From: JAJDTQ01 sp963422385
Lineage (GTDB): Bacteria > Desulfobacterota > Binatia > UBA9968 > JAJDTQ01
DNA length: 64,000 bases
Assembly (NCBI GenBank): GCA_963422385.1
Contig: OY729432.1
Location: forward strand, 1,054,001 to 1,118,000
Direction: 5' to 3'
Part shown: in pieces, positions 42,629 through 51,643 of the stretch
Layout: every line of letters starts with the position of its first letter
How positions within the stretch are numbered: the first letter of the stretch is position 1
Notes under the pieces: model-generated
Seen by the model: the letters and a program-made list of their open reading frames with translations, nothing else
Told to the model about the DNA's origin: nothing
Databases searched by the model: none
Position numbers and translations under genes: made by a program

Positions 42629-43745
42629 TCAAATGGTCTCGCCGGCTTCCGCGATGGCGTGGCAGCGTCCCGGCGGGACGTGGACCGCCACCATCTCCCC
42701 AACCGTCAACGTCGTGGAGGGATGCACCTTGATGCGCAGGTCCAGGCCGGACAGCGAAAGGGTGCAGTCCAGCATCTCGCCCACGAAGACCACCGATCCG
42801 ACCTCGCCGCGGAGCAGGTTGGCGGCATCCTGTCCGTCCTCCGGTTGGACCACCGCGTCTTCCGGCCGGATCATCAGCGCGACATTGTCTCCCGAGCGCA
42901 GTCCCGGGGACAGGGTGCAATCGAAAACACCCACGGCCGTGGCTACCCGCCCCATGTGGCCGTCATCCCCGGCCTCGATGAGGCCGGGGATCAGATTGGC
43001 GACGCCGATGAACCGGGCCACGAAACGGCTCGCCGGGTGCTTGTAGATCTCCAGCGGCGAATCTTCCTGCATAATCTCGCCGGCGCTCATCACCGAGACC
43101 CGGTCCGCCATGGTGAGGGCTTCGAGTTGATCGTGGGTGACGTAGATGCTGGTGATGTTGAGCCGCCTGGTGATCTCGCGGATCTGGACTCGCATCTCCT
43201 CCCGCAGCTTGGCATCCAGGTTGCTGAGGGGTTCGTCGAGCAGGAGGACGCTGGGCTCGCGGACGAGGGCCCGGGCCAGAGCCACCCGTTGCTGCTGGCC
43301 GCCGCTCAGGAACGGCGCCGGACGGTCCGCCAGGTCCTGGAGCTGGGTCAGCTCCAACGCCCTTGTCACCCGCTCCTTCACTTCCCGGCGCGACGGCCGG
43401 CTCCCCTGCCCGTGCACCAGCGGGAACGAGACATTGTGAAACACGTCCATGTGCGGCCAGATGGCGTAAGACTGGAAGACGATGCCGAAGTCCCGCTTGG
43501 CCGGCGGGACATTGATGCCGTCGGCACCTGAAAAGACCACCTGATCGCCGATCTGGATCATGCCGCTTGTAGGCTCTTCGAAACCCGCAATGCAGCGGAG
43601 GGTCGTGCTCTTGCCGCACCCCGAGGGGGCCCAGAAACACGTAGAACTCTCCTTCTCGGACCTCGAAGTCGATGCCCGCCAGCGCGCGGACGGCGTCCCG
43701 CTCCGCGGTCTCGTATAGTTTTTCCAGGCTGCTGACTCGTATCAT
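42629..43745 (-). pseudogene. ABC transporter ATP-binding protein (FbpC/PotA-like) with a frameshift in Walker A
   Basis: N-terminal frame: MIRVSSLEKLYETAERDAVR and GEFYVFLGP; the rest is in the next frame: SGCGKSTTLRCIAGFEEPTS, then FGIVFQSYAIWPHMDVFHNV (Q-loop), PAPFLSGGQQQRVALARALV (signature), VLLLDEPLSNLDAKLREEM (Walker B), a His switch and a TOBE-like end. The break is a run of five C (43625-43629), where four would restore GPSGCGKST exactly. Such ATPases energise iron(III), thiosulphate or polyamine uptake. Start ATG at 43745, with AAGGA upstream. Either a dead gene or a base-calling error. Confidence 0.85.
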
Positions 43746-43876
43746 TCGCGGCGTCCTTGAGAGCGCGGACATATCCCGTCCGCATAGCAGTTCATAAGGG
43801 GCCTTCAAGGGCAAATCAGGGGCTCACGGCGCGGCTTTGCCCCCGCGCGAGCACCAAGCGCTAAAGACACGGATAC

Positions 43877-45145
43877 CTACAGCCCGCGCCCTCCCGCCAC
43901 GCTTCCGCCGAGCCGCCGGGCAACGACGTTCAGGGCCGTGACCACGACGATCAGCAGCACCGAGAGAGCCGATGAGGCGCCCGGGTTGCCGGTGTCCCAC
44001 AGATGCCAGAGGTAGACGGACAGTACATGCTGTCGGGTCCGCGGAGCAGCATGGCGATGGACATGACCTTGAAGCTCAGGATCAGGACGAACAGGAAGCC
44101 GTTGACCAGCGCCGGGAGCAGCAGCGGGAACCAGACGAACCGTAGCGTCGTCCAGAAACCCGCGCCGCTACCCCAGGCGGCCTCCTCCAATTCCTTGTGC
44201 ACCTGCACTACCGCGGCGTTGGTGAAGCGGGTGCCGATGGGCAGGTAGTTGACGATGTACGCCAGCACGATGATCCAGATGGTGTTGTACAGCGGGTTGG
44301 GAAAGGCCAGAAAGACCACCAGGAAGGCGACGCCGATGACCATGCCCGAGACCGCGTAGGGCAGAAACACCACCACATCCAGCACCTTCCGGCCGGCGAT
44401 GCGGGTGCGGTACACGAACCACGAGCACACGATGGCCAGGAACATGATGGCCACGCTGCTGATGCCTCCCAGCAACAGGGTGTTGCTTGCGACGTTCAGA
44501 AGCGCGGGGGAGGCGAACAGCTCCCGGTAGTTTTCCAGGCTGACTGCTGATAACGCCTTCATCGAGGGTGGCCGGTAGTAGGGCAGCAACGAGCTCCAGA
44601 TGAGAATCAGGAGCGGCAGCACGGCCGCGAAGATCAGGTAGAAGCCCACGAACCCCCATGCCAGCCAGGTCCACTTGCCGAGGGACACCAACCTCGGCCG
44701 GTAGCCCTTGCCCACCACCACCGTGTACCGCTCGGAGTGACTGAGCTGGCGCTGGTAGAGCAGGACCGCGGCCAGGGTCACCACCACCAGGGTCATGCTG
44801 TAGGCGAATCCCAGACCGTAGTCCGGCGGGAAGGCGCCGCGTATGGAGTAGTAGATGGTAGTGCTGAACACGAAGATGCCCGAGCTGAAGCCCAGCAGCA
44901 TGGGGATCTCGAAGGCCTCGATGCCGCGGACGAAAAGCAGGATGCCACTCCCGCCAAGCCCGGCTTGAGCAAGGGCAGCAGCACCTTCGAGAAGGTGGTC
45001 CAGGTGGAGGCGCCGCTGCCCAGGGCCGCTTCCTCCAGGGAGGGGTCCATGCGCCGGATGGTGCCCGCGATGAGCAGGAACGCCAACGGGCTCATGCTTA
45101 CGCCCTCGACCCAGATCATGGCCGGGAGTGAGTCCGGATCCACGC
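43877..45145 (-). pseudogene. Two-domain ABC permease (FbpB/PotBC-like), truncated and frameshifted
   Basis: Two EAA loops are visible, EEAALGSGASTWTTFSKVLL with LPLLKPGLAG and LEEAAWGSGAGFWTTLRFVW, each within a set of membrane helices, as in fused iron/polyamine permeases. Frames change near 44955 (GLAG to SGILLFVRGIEAFEIPMLLG) and near 44027 (GPDS to TVLSVYLWHLWDTG), and the restored protein ends GGSVAGGRGL at 43877. The N-terminal helices are missing: homology begins at SLPAMIWVEGVSMSPLAF, about 30 bp before the divergent Rieske gene. With the frameshifted ATPase it forms a decayed transporter operon. Confidence 0.85.
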
Positions 45146-45176
45146 AGACAAGTCCCGGTCGGGAGAGCACACGATC

Positions 45177-46436
45177 ATGTTGAGCGCCGAAGAGAACGAG
45201 ATGCTGACACGGGTGGGCCCCGGGACCCCCGCGGGCGAGTTGCTGCGGCGTTACTGGCACCCGGTGGCCACCAGCGGGGAACTCGCCGCCAACCCGGTCA
45301 AGGGCACGCGCATCCTCGGGGAATCGCTGACGCTGTTCCGTGACCGCCAGGGGCGCCTCGGCCTGATCTCCCAGCGCTGTGCCCACCGGGGCGTCGACCT
45401 CAAGCACGGCATTCCGGAGCAGGAAGGCCTGCGCTGCCCGTACCACGGTTGGATGTATGACACCAGCGGACAGTGCATCGAGCAGCCCGGCGAAGCCCCC
45501 GAGCACCAGATCAAGGAAACGGTGCGGCTGAAGTCCTACCCGGTGCAAGAGTTATGGGGCTTGGTCTGGGGGTATTTGGGACCCGGTCCCGCCCCACTGC
45601 TGCCCCGTTGGGACCTGTTCGTCCTGGACAACGTCTTCCGGCAGATCGGCGCCACCCTGCTGCCCTGCAACTGGCTTCAATGCCAGGAGAACGCGGTGGA
45701 CACCATCCATACCGAGCACCTGCACGGCCGCTTCGGCGCCTACGTGCTGGAACGGCTCGGAAGCACCGACGAACGCCAGATAGAGCGGTTCAAACGGGTC
45801 GGCCGGCACCACGTGAAGGTCCACTTCAAGCGGATTCCGGTGGGCATCCGGAAATACCGGCTGCTGGAGGGCGACACGGAGGACGCGGTGGGCTGGCGCG
45901 TCGGGCACCCGCTGGTGTTCCCCAATTACGTCCGCATCGGACAGCTCGGATACGCCGAGCTCCAGATGCGCGCTCCCGTGGACGATACCCACACCTGGCA
46001 TCTGGGCTATCAGGTCTACTTCCCCGGCCCGGAGGCCGCGGCGCCCAGACAGGACCCGGTGCCCACGTTCGAGGTTCCCATCCAGGAGCTGCCCGACTTC
46101 GTGGCGGGTCAGGACCTGATGGTGTGGGCGTCCCAAGGCCAGTGCCTCGACCGCACCGCCGAGCGGCTGACGGAATCGGACCGGGGCATCGTCATGTTCC
46201 GCCAGCTCCTGCGGGAGCAGATCCAGGTGGTCCGGGACGACGGCGATCCCATCAACACGTTCCGCGACCCGGACGAGAATCAATGCATCCGGCTGTCCAT
46301 GGAAGACCGCGGCAGCATGGCCGACTACCAGCCCGGCGCGGTGCGCTACATGAATACCGGCACCAACAGCCCCTACGTGGATGAACTGGACGCGCTCCTG
46401 ACGGCCGCGGCCCGGAAGGCAAGAGGCCGGCCCTGA
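45177..46436 (+). CDS. Rieske oxygenase, type IA, second paralog
   Basis: 419 residues: CAHRGVDLKHGIPEQEGLRC and PYHGW (Rieske ligands), CNWLQCQENAVDTIHTEHLH (mononuclear iron His/His, Asp). N-terminal TRVGPGTPAGELLRRYWHPV and the C-terminal QGQCLDRTAERLTESDRGIV are shared with the paralog at 33.9 kb. These enzymes commonly oxygenate or O-demethylate aromatic acids. The start ATG has GGGAGAGCAC upstream. Its promoter lies in what was the permease gene, so this gene, or the deletion that brought it here, truncated the transporter. Confidence 0.9.
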   Translation: MLSAEENEMLTRVGPGTPAGELLRRYWHPVATSGELAANPVKGTRILGESLTLFRDRQGRLGLISQRCAHRGVDLKHGIPEQEGLRCPYHGWMYDTSGQCIEQPGEAPEHQIKETVRLKSYPVQELWGLVWGYLGPGPAPLLPRWDLFVLDNVFRQIGATLLPCNWLQCQENAVDTIHTEHLHGRFGAYVLERLGSTDERQIERFKRVGRHHVKVHFKRIPVGIRKYRLLEGDTEDAVGWRVGHPLVFPNYVRIGQLGYAELQMRAPVDDTHTWHLGYQVYFPGPEAAAPRQDPVPTFEVPIQELPDFVAGQDLMVWASQGQCLDRTAERLTESDRGIVMFRQLLREQIQVVRDDGDPINTFRDPDENQCIRLSMEDRGSMADYQPGAVRYMNTGTNSPYVDELDALLTAAARKARGRP

Positions 46437-46506
46437 AAAATGCGGGTTCGCACTCTGTCCGACTTGACGACTCGTAACGAGAGAATCTACGCCGTTGCGC
46501 AGCGCG

Positions 46507-46710
46507 TCACGACCAGGAAAAGCTGGGTAGATCGCCCACGACCTCCGAATCGGAGGAAGATGAAGGGGATGGTACGATGATGCGGCGCTTGGTGAAACTG
46601 ACCTCCTCGCGGATTTGAGACGTCTCGTTCTCGTCCCACCCGGCCTTGCGTAGGGCCAGAGTTGTGAACTTGGTGCAGATGTCGCGCCCGCTCAGGCTTT
46701 TCTCATCCAT
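46507..46710 (-). pseudogene. N-terminal fragment of a type I restriction enzyme R subunit
   Basis: 68 codons beginning MDEKSLSGRDICTKFTTLAL and RKAGWDENETSQIREEVSFT KRRIIV match the start of HsdR proteins of the EcoEI/KpnI type ('TERDICTKFITPALxxAGWD..QIREE'). The helicase and nuclease parts are absent. No HsdM or HsdS gene is nearby. Confidence 0.65.
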
Positions 46711-46766
46711 GGGCCCACAACTCTATAACGGTTGGCGGACGAGGGCTCGTCGAAGCAGCCTCGTAT

Positions 46767-46967
46767 TCACGCCGTCTCAAACTTTAAGTCAGAGAGCTTG
46801 AGTCTGGACGAGCGTTTCGAGAGATGGGGCATTTCCACGCCCACCACCTCATTCGATTCATTGTAATCAAGCACCACTCCCGGCGCGACATCTTCGGATT
46901 CGACGATGGTCGACTCGTCAAGGCGAAGATAGAGCGCGTCGGCTTCCTTATCGACGTGCAGTTTCAT
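46767..46967 (-). CDS. DUF2283 protein, probable antitoxin-like partner of DUF4258
   Basis: 66 residues starting MKLHVDKEADALYLRLDEST, with VVLDYNESNEVVGVEMPHLS: the DUF2283 signature of short cytosolic proteins that are usually encoded downstream of DUF4258, a RelE-like fold. The frame is intact. GAAGGGAAAACT precedes the ATG. The upstream DUF4258 gene is reduced to a remnant. Confidence 0.8.
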   Translation of the reverse strand: MKLHVDKEADALYLRLDESTIVESEDVAPGVVLDYNESNEVVGVEMPHLSKRSSRLKLSDLKFETA

Positions 46968-47068
46968 AGTTTTCCCTTCATACCACGGTCAAAGAATACG
47001 CTTGCCACCCGACGGGAATCGCCCGTTCCGCCATTGTATGGACGGCGTGTTTGGTGAACTCCAGCTTT
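46964..47068 (-). pseudogene. DUF4258 (RelE-like) gene remnant with internal deletion
   Basis: LEFTKHAVHTMAERAIPVG matches the start of DUF4258 proteins ('FTKHAxxRMxERGI'), and, in another frame, RVASVFFDRGMKGKL matches their end ('VVTVFFDRGMKGKL'). The middle half (about 50 codons) is gone. The stop overlaps the DUF2283 start region, as in intact pairs. It is a third case in this window of a lost toxin-like gene beside an intact partner. Confidence 0.55.
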
Positions 47069-47213
47069 ACGGATCTTGATTACATTGGGTTGCTGAGGCG
47101 GCTCCGGATTCCGGACAGGAGTCACGTTGTCTTTCAGGCTATTGAAGGGGCGCTGGTATGACGACGAGACGGCTCCGGACCCGATGATTCCAAGGAGACG
47201 GTCCGGCAGGCTG

Positions 47214-48486
47214 CTAAGCCGTTTCCGCGGCTCTTCTCCTGGTGTGCTCCCTGACGGGCACGGACGCCGGCACCACCTCCGACAACACCGCCAACTCGGG
47301 AAAGCGGTTGGACGCGGCATCCCGCCGGACGCTCGGAGCCTCGCCGCCGTCCTGGATGTCCCGGATGCCGCTCAGGATCAGCTTGCGCGCCGCCACGATG
47401 GCCTTGTCGGAGGTCACCAGGTGCTCCCGGGTGCGGTCCTGAACCGGACCCTCTCCTTCGGTGGCGCAGAGGTCTTGGGCCTGGAAGCTGAAGCCGATGC
47501 CGCTGAAGGACTTGTCCCGCATCCAATCCCGATCTTGCATGTAGCGGTTGGCCTTGCTCCGGACGAGCCGGTAGTCATCGGTCATCTCCGAGCGGTCTCT
47601 GAGGGCCCCCTCCCGGCTGATGGGCTTGCTGCGGCTATACACGAACACGAACTTCCAGTGGTGGGTATCGTCGATGGGCACGTGCCAATTGATCGAACAG
47701 CCGTCGCCGCCCGTCTGGCCCGGGAACGCGCTCAGGTTGGGCATGACGAAATAGGAGACCCGCAAATACTGCTGGTCGTCCGGAAGCCGCCGCGTGGTAT
47801 GGATCCGCACCCCGAACTCGGTGAGCTCGAGGTCGATGGTGGGAGCGATGTCCCGGCCGAAGAGGCTGTTGGGAGAAGATTTGCCGCCTCGCACGACCCG
47901 GTTCTTGTCGCGCTCGCTCTCCTGGAGGTTCCGGTGCAGGAACGACAGGTGCACCGGGTCGATGTTGCCTTCGTTGCCTTGAAGGTAGTTGCACTCGTGG
48001 TAGATCTTGCTGACGAACAGGTGGTCCAAAGGGGCGGCAAGAAACTCGAAGTTGCGCAGCAGCGGCGCTTCGCCGCCGCCGAAATAGGCGAAAACCACGC
48101 CGGCGCGTTCCTGGCAAGGATAGGCGAGCTGGTGAATGGATTCCCTGTGTTCCCCCCCCCTCGGGCTCGCCGGGCTGATCGAGGCAGTTCCCGTGGACGT
48201 CGTAGAGCCAGCCGTGATAGATGCACCGGAGCCCGCCGTCCTCCACCCGCCCGTAGCTCAGGTCGGCCCCCCGGTGGCAGCAGTGGATGCCCAAAAGGCC
48301 CGGCCGGCCCTGGTCGTCGCGAAAGAGCACCAAGTCCTCGCCGAGAATGCGCACCGGCAAGAGCGCACCTCCGGGCTTCAGATCCTCGGACAGGGCCACG
48401 GGTTGCCAGTAACGCCGCATCAGCGCGCCGCAGGCCGAACCCGGCTCGGTGGAGGTCAACAGCGAGTTTTCTTCCGCGGTCATCAT
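47214..48486 (-). pseudogene. Rieske oxygenase, third paralog, frameshifted at a run of C
   Basis: N-terminal frame: MMTAEENSLLTSTEPGSACG, CCHRGADLSYGRVEDGGLRC with IYHGW. After a run of nine C (about 48150-48158) the remainder is in another frame: ERAGVVFAYFGGGEAPLLRN, CNYLQGNEGNIDPVHLSFLH (iron site) and QDRTREHLVTSDKAIVAARK. A one-base difference in the C run would give an intact ~420-residue type IA oxygenase. It lies directly upstream (same strand) of nothing recognisable and downstream of the extradiol dioxygenase gene. Confidence 0.85.
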
Positions 48487-48553
48487 GGCTCTGCCACTCC
48501 TTCAGAGGGTTTCGATCAACTGCCGATCCCCAGTGCGGTGGCGGTACGGGCAT

Positions 48554-48577
48554 GGGCGGGTATGAAACCCGCCCCTA
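48554..48577. repeat. GC-rich palindromic repeat (REP-like), copy 5
   Basis: GGGCGGGTATGAAACCCGCC followed by CCTAC, the reverse orientation of copy 1, between the frameshifted Rieske gene and the extradiol dioxygenase gene (46 bp after the latter's stop). Confidence 0.7.
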
Positions 48578-48622
48578 CAAGGGTTCGGTCCGTTGCCGGT
48601 CTCCGGTGTGTGGGAGGCCTCT

Positions 48623-49534
48623 TCATCCTCCCCACATCGCAAAGCCCATGGCGCAGCCGATGTTGGCCGGCGATCGGTAGAGCGGCTGGTAGTCGATCAT
48701 TCGCGCGGGTCCTTCCGCCAGAGCCGCCACCACCATCCAGTTGCGTATCTCCGACGTGCCTCGCACGAGCACGCTGGCGGGAATGTTCCCCAAGGTCTCC
48801 ATGTCGCTGGCCTCCAGTGCGCCGATCACCTTGCGGTCGAGATCTTCGTCGATCCGCGTGTGGCTCAAGCCGCCGGAAGCCAGCACGGCTACCTTGCCGA
48901 CATCGCCAATGGCGGCCACCGCCCTCCGCAAGGCCTTGCCGAACTCGACGCAGCGCCGGGCCGACGGCGCCGGCGGGAAGTAGGTGTTCACCATCACCGG
49001 CAGGATCGGGAAACGACCGTCCGAGGCCAGGAACTTGAGGGGCCGCGCAAAGGCGTGGCCCAGCCCACCGGGATACCTGAGCTTCCTGGAGTAGGCCACG
49101 TCGAAGCCTTCCTCCATGAGCCGCTCCACGACGGTCTCTCCCAGCCGTTGCGGCACCTCGTAGCGGGAACGATTGGCGGACGGGGACTCGTTCAGGTAGC
49201 GCAGGCTCACGCTGGCCTCGGCCTCGGCGCCCACGTATACCGTGAACGGCGGCATGGCATCTTCGAGCAGGTTCTCATGCTGATCGTCCCCTACCAGAAT
49301 CAGCGCGTCGGGAGCCCACTCGTGGAGAGTGGTCCGCAGCTCGTCGATGGCTTCCATGCAACGCCGCCACCTGGACCACCTGACCTCATCACCTTCGCCC
49401 CCCGCGCCCGGCTCCGAAGCCAGCGTCGCACCGTGCTCCCGCTTGTCCTTGGCTGCCAGCAGGCGCCAACGATGGGGCGGCATCATCAACTGAGGTCCGT
49501 GGGACATGGCCATGCATCCCACTAGCCGCGCCAT
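48623..49534 (-). CDS. Class III extradiol dioxygenase (LigB-like)
   Basis: 303 residues of the LigB fold: CMAMSHGPQLMMP (first metal His), ALILVGDDQHENLLEDAMPP (metal His/Asp region), GGLGHAFARPLKFL and VAVLASGGLSHTRIDED (late His). Family members such as LigAB and MhpB open catechols by meta cleavage using Fe(II). There is no separate LigA-like small subunit. The position next to Rieske oxygenases and a LigJ-like gene suggests cleavage of a dihydroxylated aromatic acid. The ATG at 49534 is the first in frame after GAGGAACTC. Confidence 0.88.
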   Translation of the reverse strand: MARLVGCMAMSHGPQLMMPPHRWRLLAAKDKREHGATLASEPGAGGEGDEVRWSRWRRCMEAIDELRTTLHEWAPDALILVGDDQHENLLEDAMPPFTVYVGAEAEASVSLRYLNESPSANRSRYEVPQRLGETVVERLMEEGFDVAYSRKLRYPGGLGHAFARPLKFLASDGRFPILPVMVNTYFPPAPSARRCVEFGKALRRAVAAIGDVGKVAVLASGGLSHTRIDEDLDRKVIGALEASDMETLGNIPASVLVRGTSEIRNWMVVAALAEGPARMIDYQPLYRSPANIGCAMGFAMWGG

Positions 49535-49748
49535 GAGTTCCTCCCCTCGTCTCGATCACGTCGCATGGCGCCAAACATTGCAACAAACGGCTGGAAAATC
49601 AACGGAATCCGCTGCGTCTCGACACCGAACCTGGTGGCGCGAGGCCCTGCCATCTGCCATATTTGTCGGCGAGCAGGTGACTGCCTTGCATACGATGACT
49701 GAAAACTTGGGTATCGATCCGAATTGGTTGACTCGGGTATGGCCTTGC

Positions 49749-49880
49749 TCAATGGACGACATCATCGCAAGCAAGGTGGCATCCAACCGCGCCAAGGATC
49801 ATGAGTCGCTCCCCGGATTGCGGGCGTTCCGGGAATATCTGCGCCAGCGGGACCGTTTCGGCGCGCGCTTCTCGAACTGA
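49749..49880 (+). pseudogene. C-terminal fragment resembling a nucleotidyltransferase-type toxin
   Basis: SMDDIIASKVASNRAKDHES and LPGLRAFREYLRQRDR resemble the C-terminal 'DLIxSKxAANRPKDxxxLPxLE' segment of DUF6036/AbiEii-like nucleotidyltransferases. Upstream (49535-49748) no convincing rest of the protein is seen. Low-confidence relic in an otherwise empty 400-bp gap. Confidence 0.4.
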
Positions 49881-49937
49881 AGCCGAGTGTCGGAGACCCG
49901 AGATACAGGCTGAATCGTCGAGACCCCAAAGCATTCC

Positions 49938-50864
49938 ATGAACTACAGAAATCTCGGCAACACCGGGCTCAGGGTGAGCGTCGTCGGGCTTGGCTGCGGC
50001 GGGGCGAGCCGGCTCGGACAGCGCGCCGGAAAGAGCCGGAAGCATTCCATCGGCCTCGTGCGAAGGGCGCTGGATCTTGGGGTCAACCTTCTCGATACCG
50101 CGGAGACCTACGAGACGGAGGAGTTCGTCGGCGCGGCGATCCGCGAGATTCCCCGCGACCGCGTGGTGGTGTCCACCAAGAAACCCCTGCCCGAGCCGGA
50201 TGATCCCGATCCGGCGGCTACCATCAGGACCGCGCTCGAAGCGAGCCTGAAACGGCTCGGCACCGACTACGTGGACATCTATCATCTCCATGGCGTGGGC
50301 GACGTGCGCTACGACTCCGCCGCGAGGGTGCTGGCGCCTGTCCTCATGCGCTTGCGGGAAGCGGGAAAGATACGCGCCGTGGGCATCACCGAGGAGTTCC
50401 CGGCGAACCCGCGTCACGAGATGCTGCAACGGGGCCTGCACGACCCTGGGTGGGACGTGGTCATGGTCGGCTTCAATCTGCTGAATCCGTCCGCGCGCCG
50501 AAGCGTGTTCCCACTTGCGCTGAAGAAAGGCGTAGGCACCCTGGTCATGTTCGCCGTCCGGCGCGCCTTGAGCCAGCCGGGGCAGCTCGACAAGCTGCTG
50601 CGGGAAATGGAGCGGCGGGGCATCCTGGAACCCGGCGCCACCCTCGGGTTTCTCACGGAGAACGGCTGCGCCGAGAGCCTCACCGAGGCGGCCTACCGTT
50701 TCTGCGTGCACGAGCCGGGAGTCGACGTGGTACTGACGGGCACCGGCGACGAGCGGCACCTGGAAGCCAACATCGCCTCGGCGCTGAAGCCGCCGCTCCC
50801 GCCCAAAGCCATGGAAAGGCTCGAAACGCTCTTCGGCAACGTGGACTCGGTGACCGGCAACTGA
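49938..50864 (+). CDS. Aldo/keto reductase
   Basis: 308 residues: YRNLGNTGLRVSVVGLGCGG, GVNLLDTAETYETEEFVGAA (Asp and Tyr of the tetrad), RVVVSTKKPLPEP (Lys) and YVDIYHLHGVGDVRYDSAAR (His). The NADPH site is less typical: FNLLNPSARRSVFPLALKKG. The family reduces aldehydes or ketones. It is transcribed alone, with 85 bp to the following antitoxin gene. The ATG has no strong ribosome site. Confidence 0.88.
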   Translation: MNYRNLGNTGLRVSVVGLGCGGASRLGQRAGKSRKHSIGLVRRALDLGVNLLDTAETYETEEFVGAAIREIPRDRVVVSTKKPLPEPDDPDPAATIRTALEASLKRLGTDYVDIYHLHGVGDVRYDSAARVLAPVLMRLREAGKIRAVGITEEFPANPRHEMLQRGLHDPGWDVVMVGFNLLNPSARRSVFPLALKKGVGTLVMFAVRRALSQPGQLDKLLREMERRGILEPGATLGFLTENGCAESLTEAAYRFCVHEPGVDVVLTGTGDERHLEANIASALKPPLPPKAMERLETLFGNVDSVTGN

Positions 50865-50949
50865 TTTCGGAATGGGCCGAGCCACGCCACCGGTCATTTG
50901 ACCAATGTATCACGGTCACTATCATGTATACCTTGATTAGGAGACCGCC

Positions 50950-51495
50950 ATGCGCTTTGTAGGCATCCGCGAGTTGCGTAGCCGGTCAGAGGCCGTATGG
51001 AAGGCACTGGCTGAAGAAAGGGACTTGGTCATTACCTCCAATGGCAAGCCCGTTGCTCTACTCTCCGCAACATCGGATGATACTCTGGAAGAATCGCTGA
51101 GCATCGTGCGTCGCGCACGCTCTCAGGCTGCCGTAATCGCCATGCAACAAGCCTCCCAGAAGGCCTGCGCCGACCGCATGTCGCCGGAAGAGATCGATGC
51201 GGAAATCAGCGCGGTGCGCCGAGACGCACCCGATGAGGGTCGTGCTCGACACGAACATCCTCGTATCGGGTTTACTCTCCGCATTTGGTCCCCCGGGAGA
51301 GATCGTGCAGTTGATAACCACCCGGGCGGTTCGAGTTTGCTACGACGCCCGTATCCTCGGCGAATACCGTCAAGTACTCCTGCGACCGGTGTTTCCGTTC
51401 AGCCGAGTCCGCGTCGAATACCTGCTGGATCAGATTCAGGCAGACGGCGACCCGGTGGAGGCGCTCCCTCTGTCCAGGCGTCTTCCGGATCCTGA
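50950..51495 (+). CDS. Phd/YefM-type antitoxin with shifted, over-long C terminus
   Basis: The first ~95 residues are a Phd-family antitoxin: MRFVGIRELRSRSEAVWKAL, ERDLVITSNGKPVALLSATS, RMSPEEIDAEISAVRR. The frame has no stop where expected and continues for 87 codons inside the toxin gene with low-complexity Arg/Pro/Ser sequence. A one-base change near 51215-51230 would restore the usual ATGA overlap (TGA at 51234) with the toxin start. AGGAGACCGCC precedes the ATG. Confidence 0.8.
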   Translation: MRFVGIRELRSRSEAVWKALAEERDLVITSNGKPVALLSATSDDTLEESLSIVRRARSQAAVIAMQQASQKACADRMSPEEIDAEISAVRRDAPDEGRARHEHPRIGFTLRIWSPGRDRAVDNHPGGSSLLRRPYPRRIPSSTPATGVSVQPSPRRIPAGSDSGRRRPGGGAPSVQASSGS

Positions 51496-51643
51496 CGACG
51501 AAGTTTTTCTGGCTGTGGCTCTGGCAGGCAAGTTCTCATGCCTGCCGACGGGAAATCTCAAGCATTACCCGAAACGCAACCGACAAGGCGTCCGGGTAGT
51601 CTCGCCGAGAGATTTCCTGGAGTTGTACCGGTCGACGCGCTGA
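51233..51643 (+). CDS. PIN-domain toxin (COG1569-like)
   Basis: 136 residues: MRVVLDTNILVSGLLSAFGP (first Asp), LGEYRQVLLRPVF (Glu), PDPDDEVFLAVALAGKFSCL (acid pair) and PTGNLKHYPKRNRQGVRVVS (last acid replaced by Asn, as is common in this branch). These are metal-dependent ribonucleases paired with Phd/RHH antitoxins. Start ATG at 51233, overlapping the antitoxin frame. Its stop abuts the pstB stop in opposite orientation. Confidence 0.85.
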   Translation: MRVVLDTNILVSGLLSAFGPPGEIVQLITTRAVRVCYDARILGEYRQVLLRPVFPFSRVRVEYLLDQIQADGDPVEALPLSRRLPDPDDEVFLAVALAGKFSCLPTGNLKHYPKRNRQGVRVVSPRDFLELYRSTR

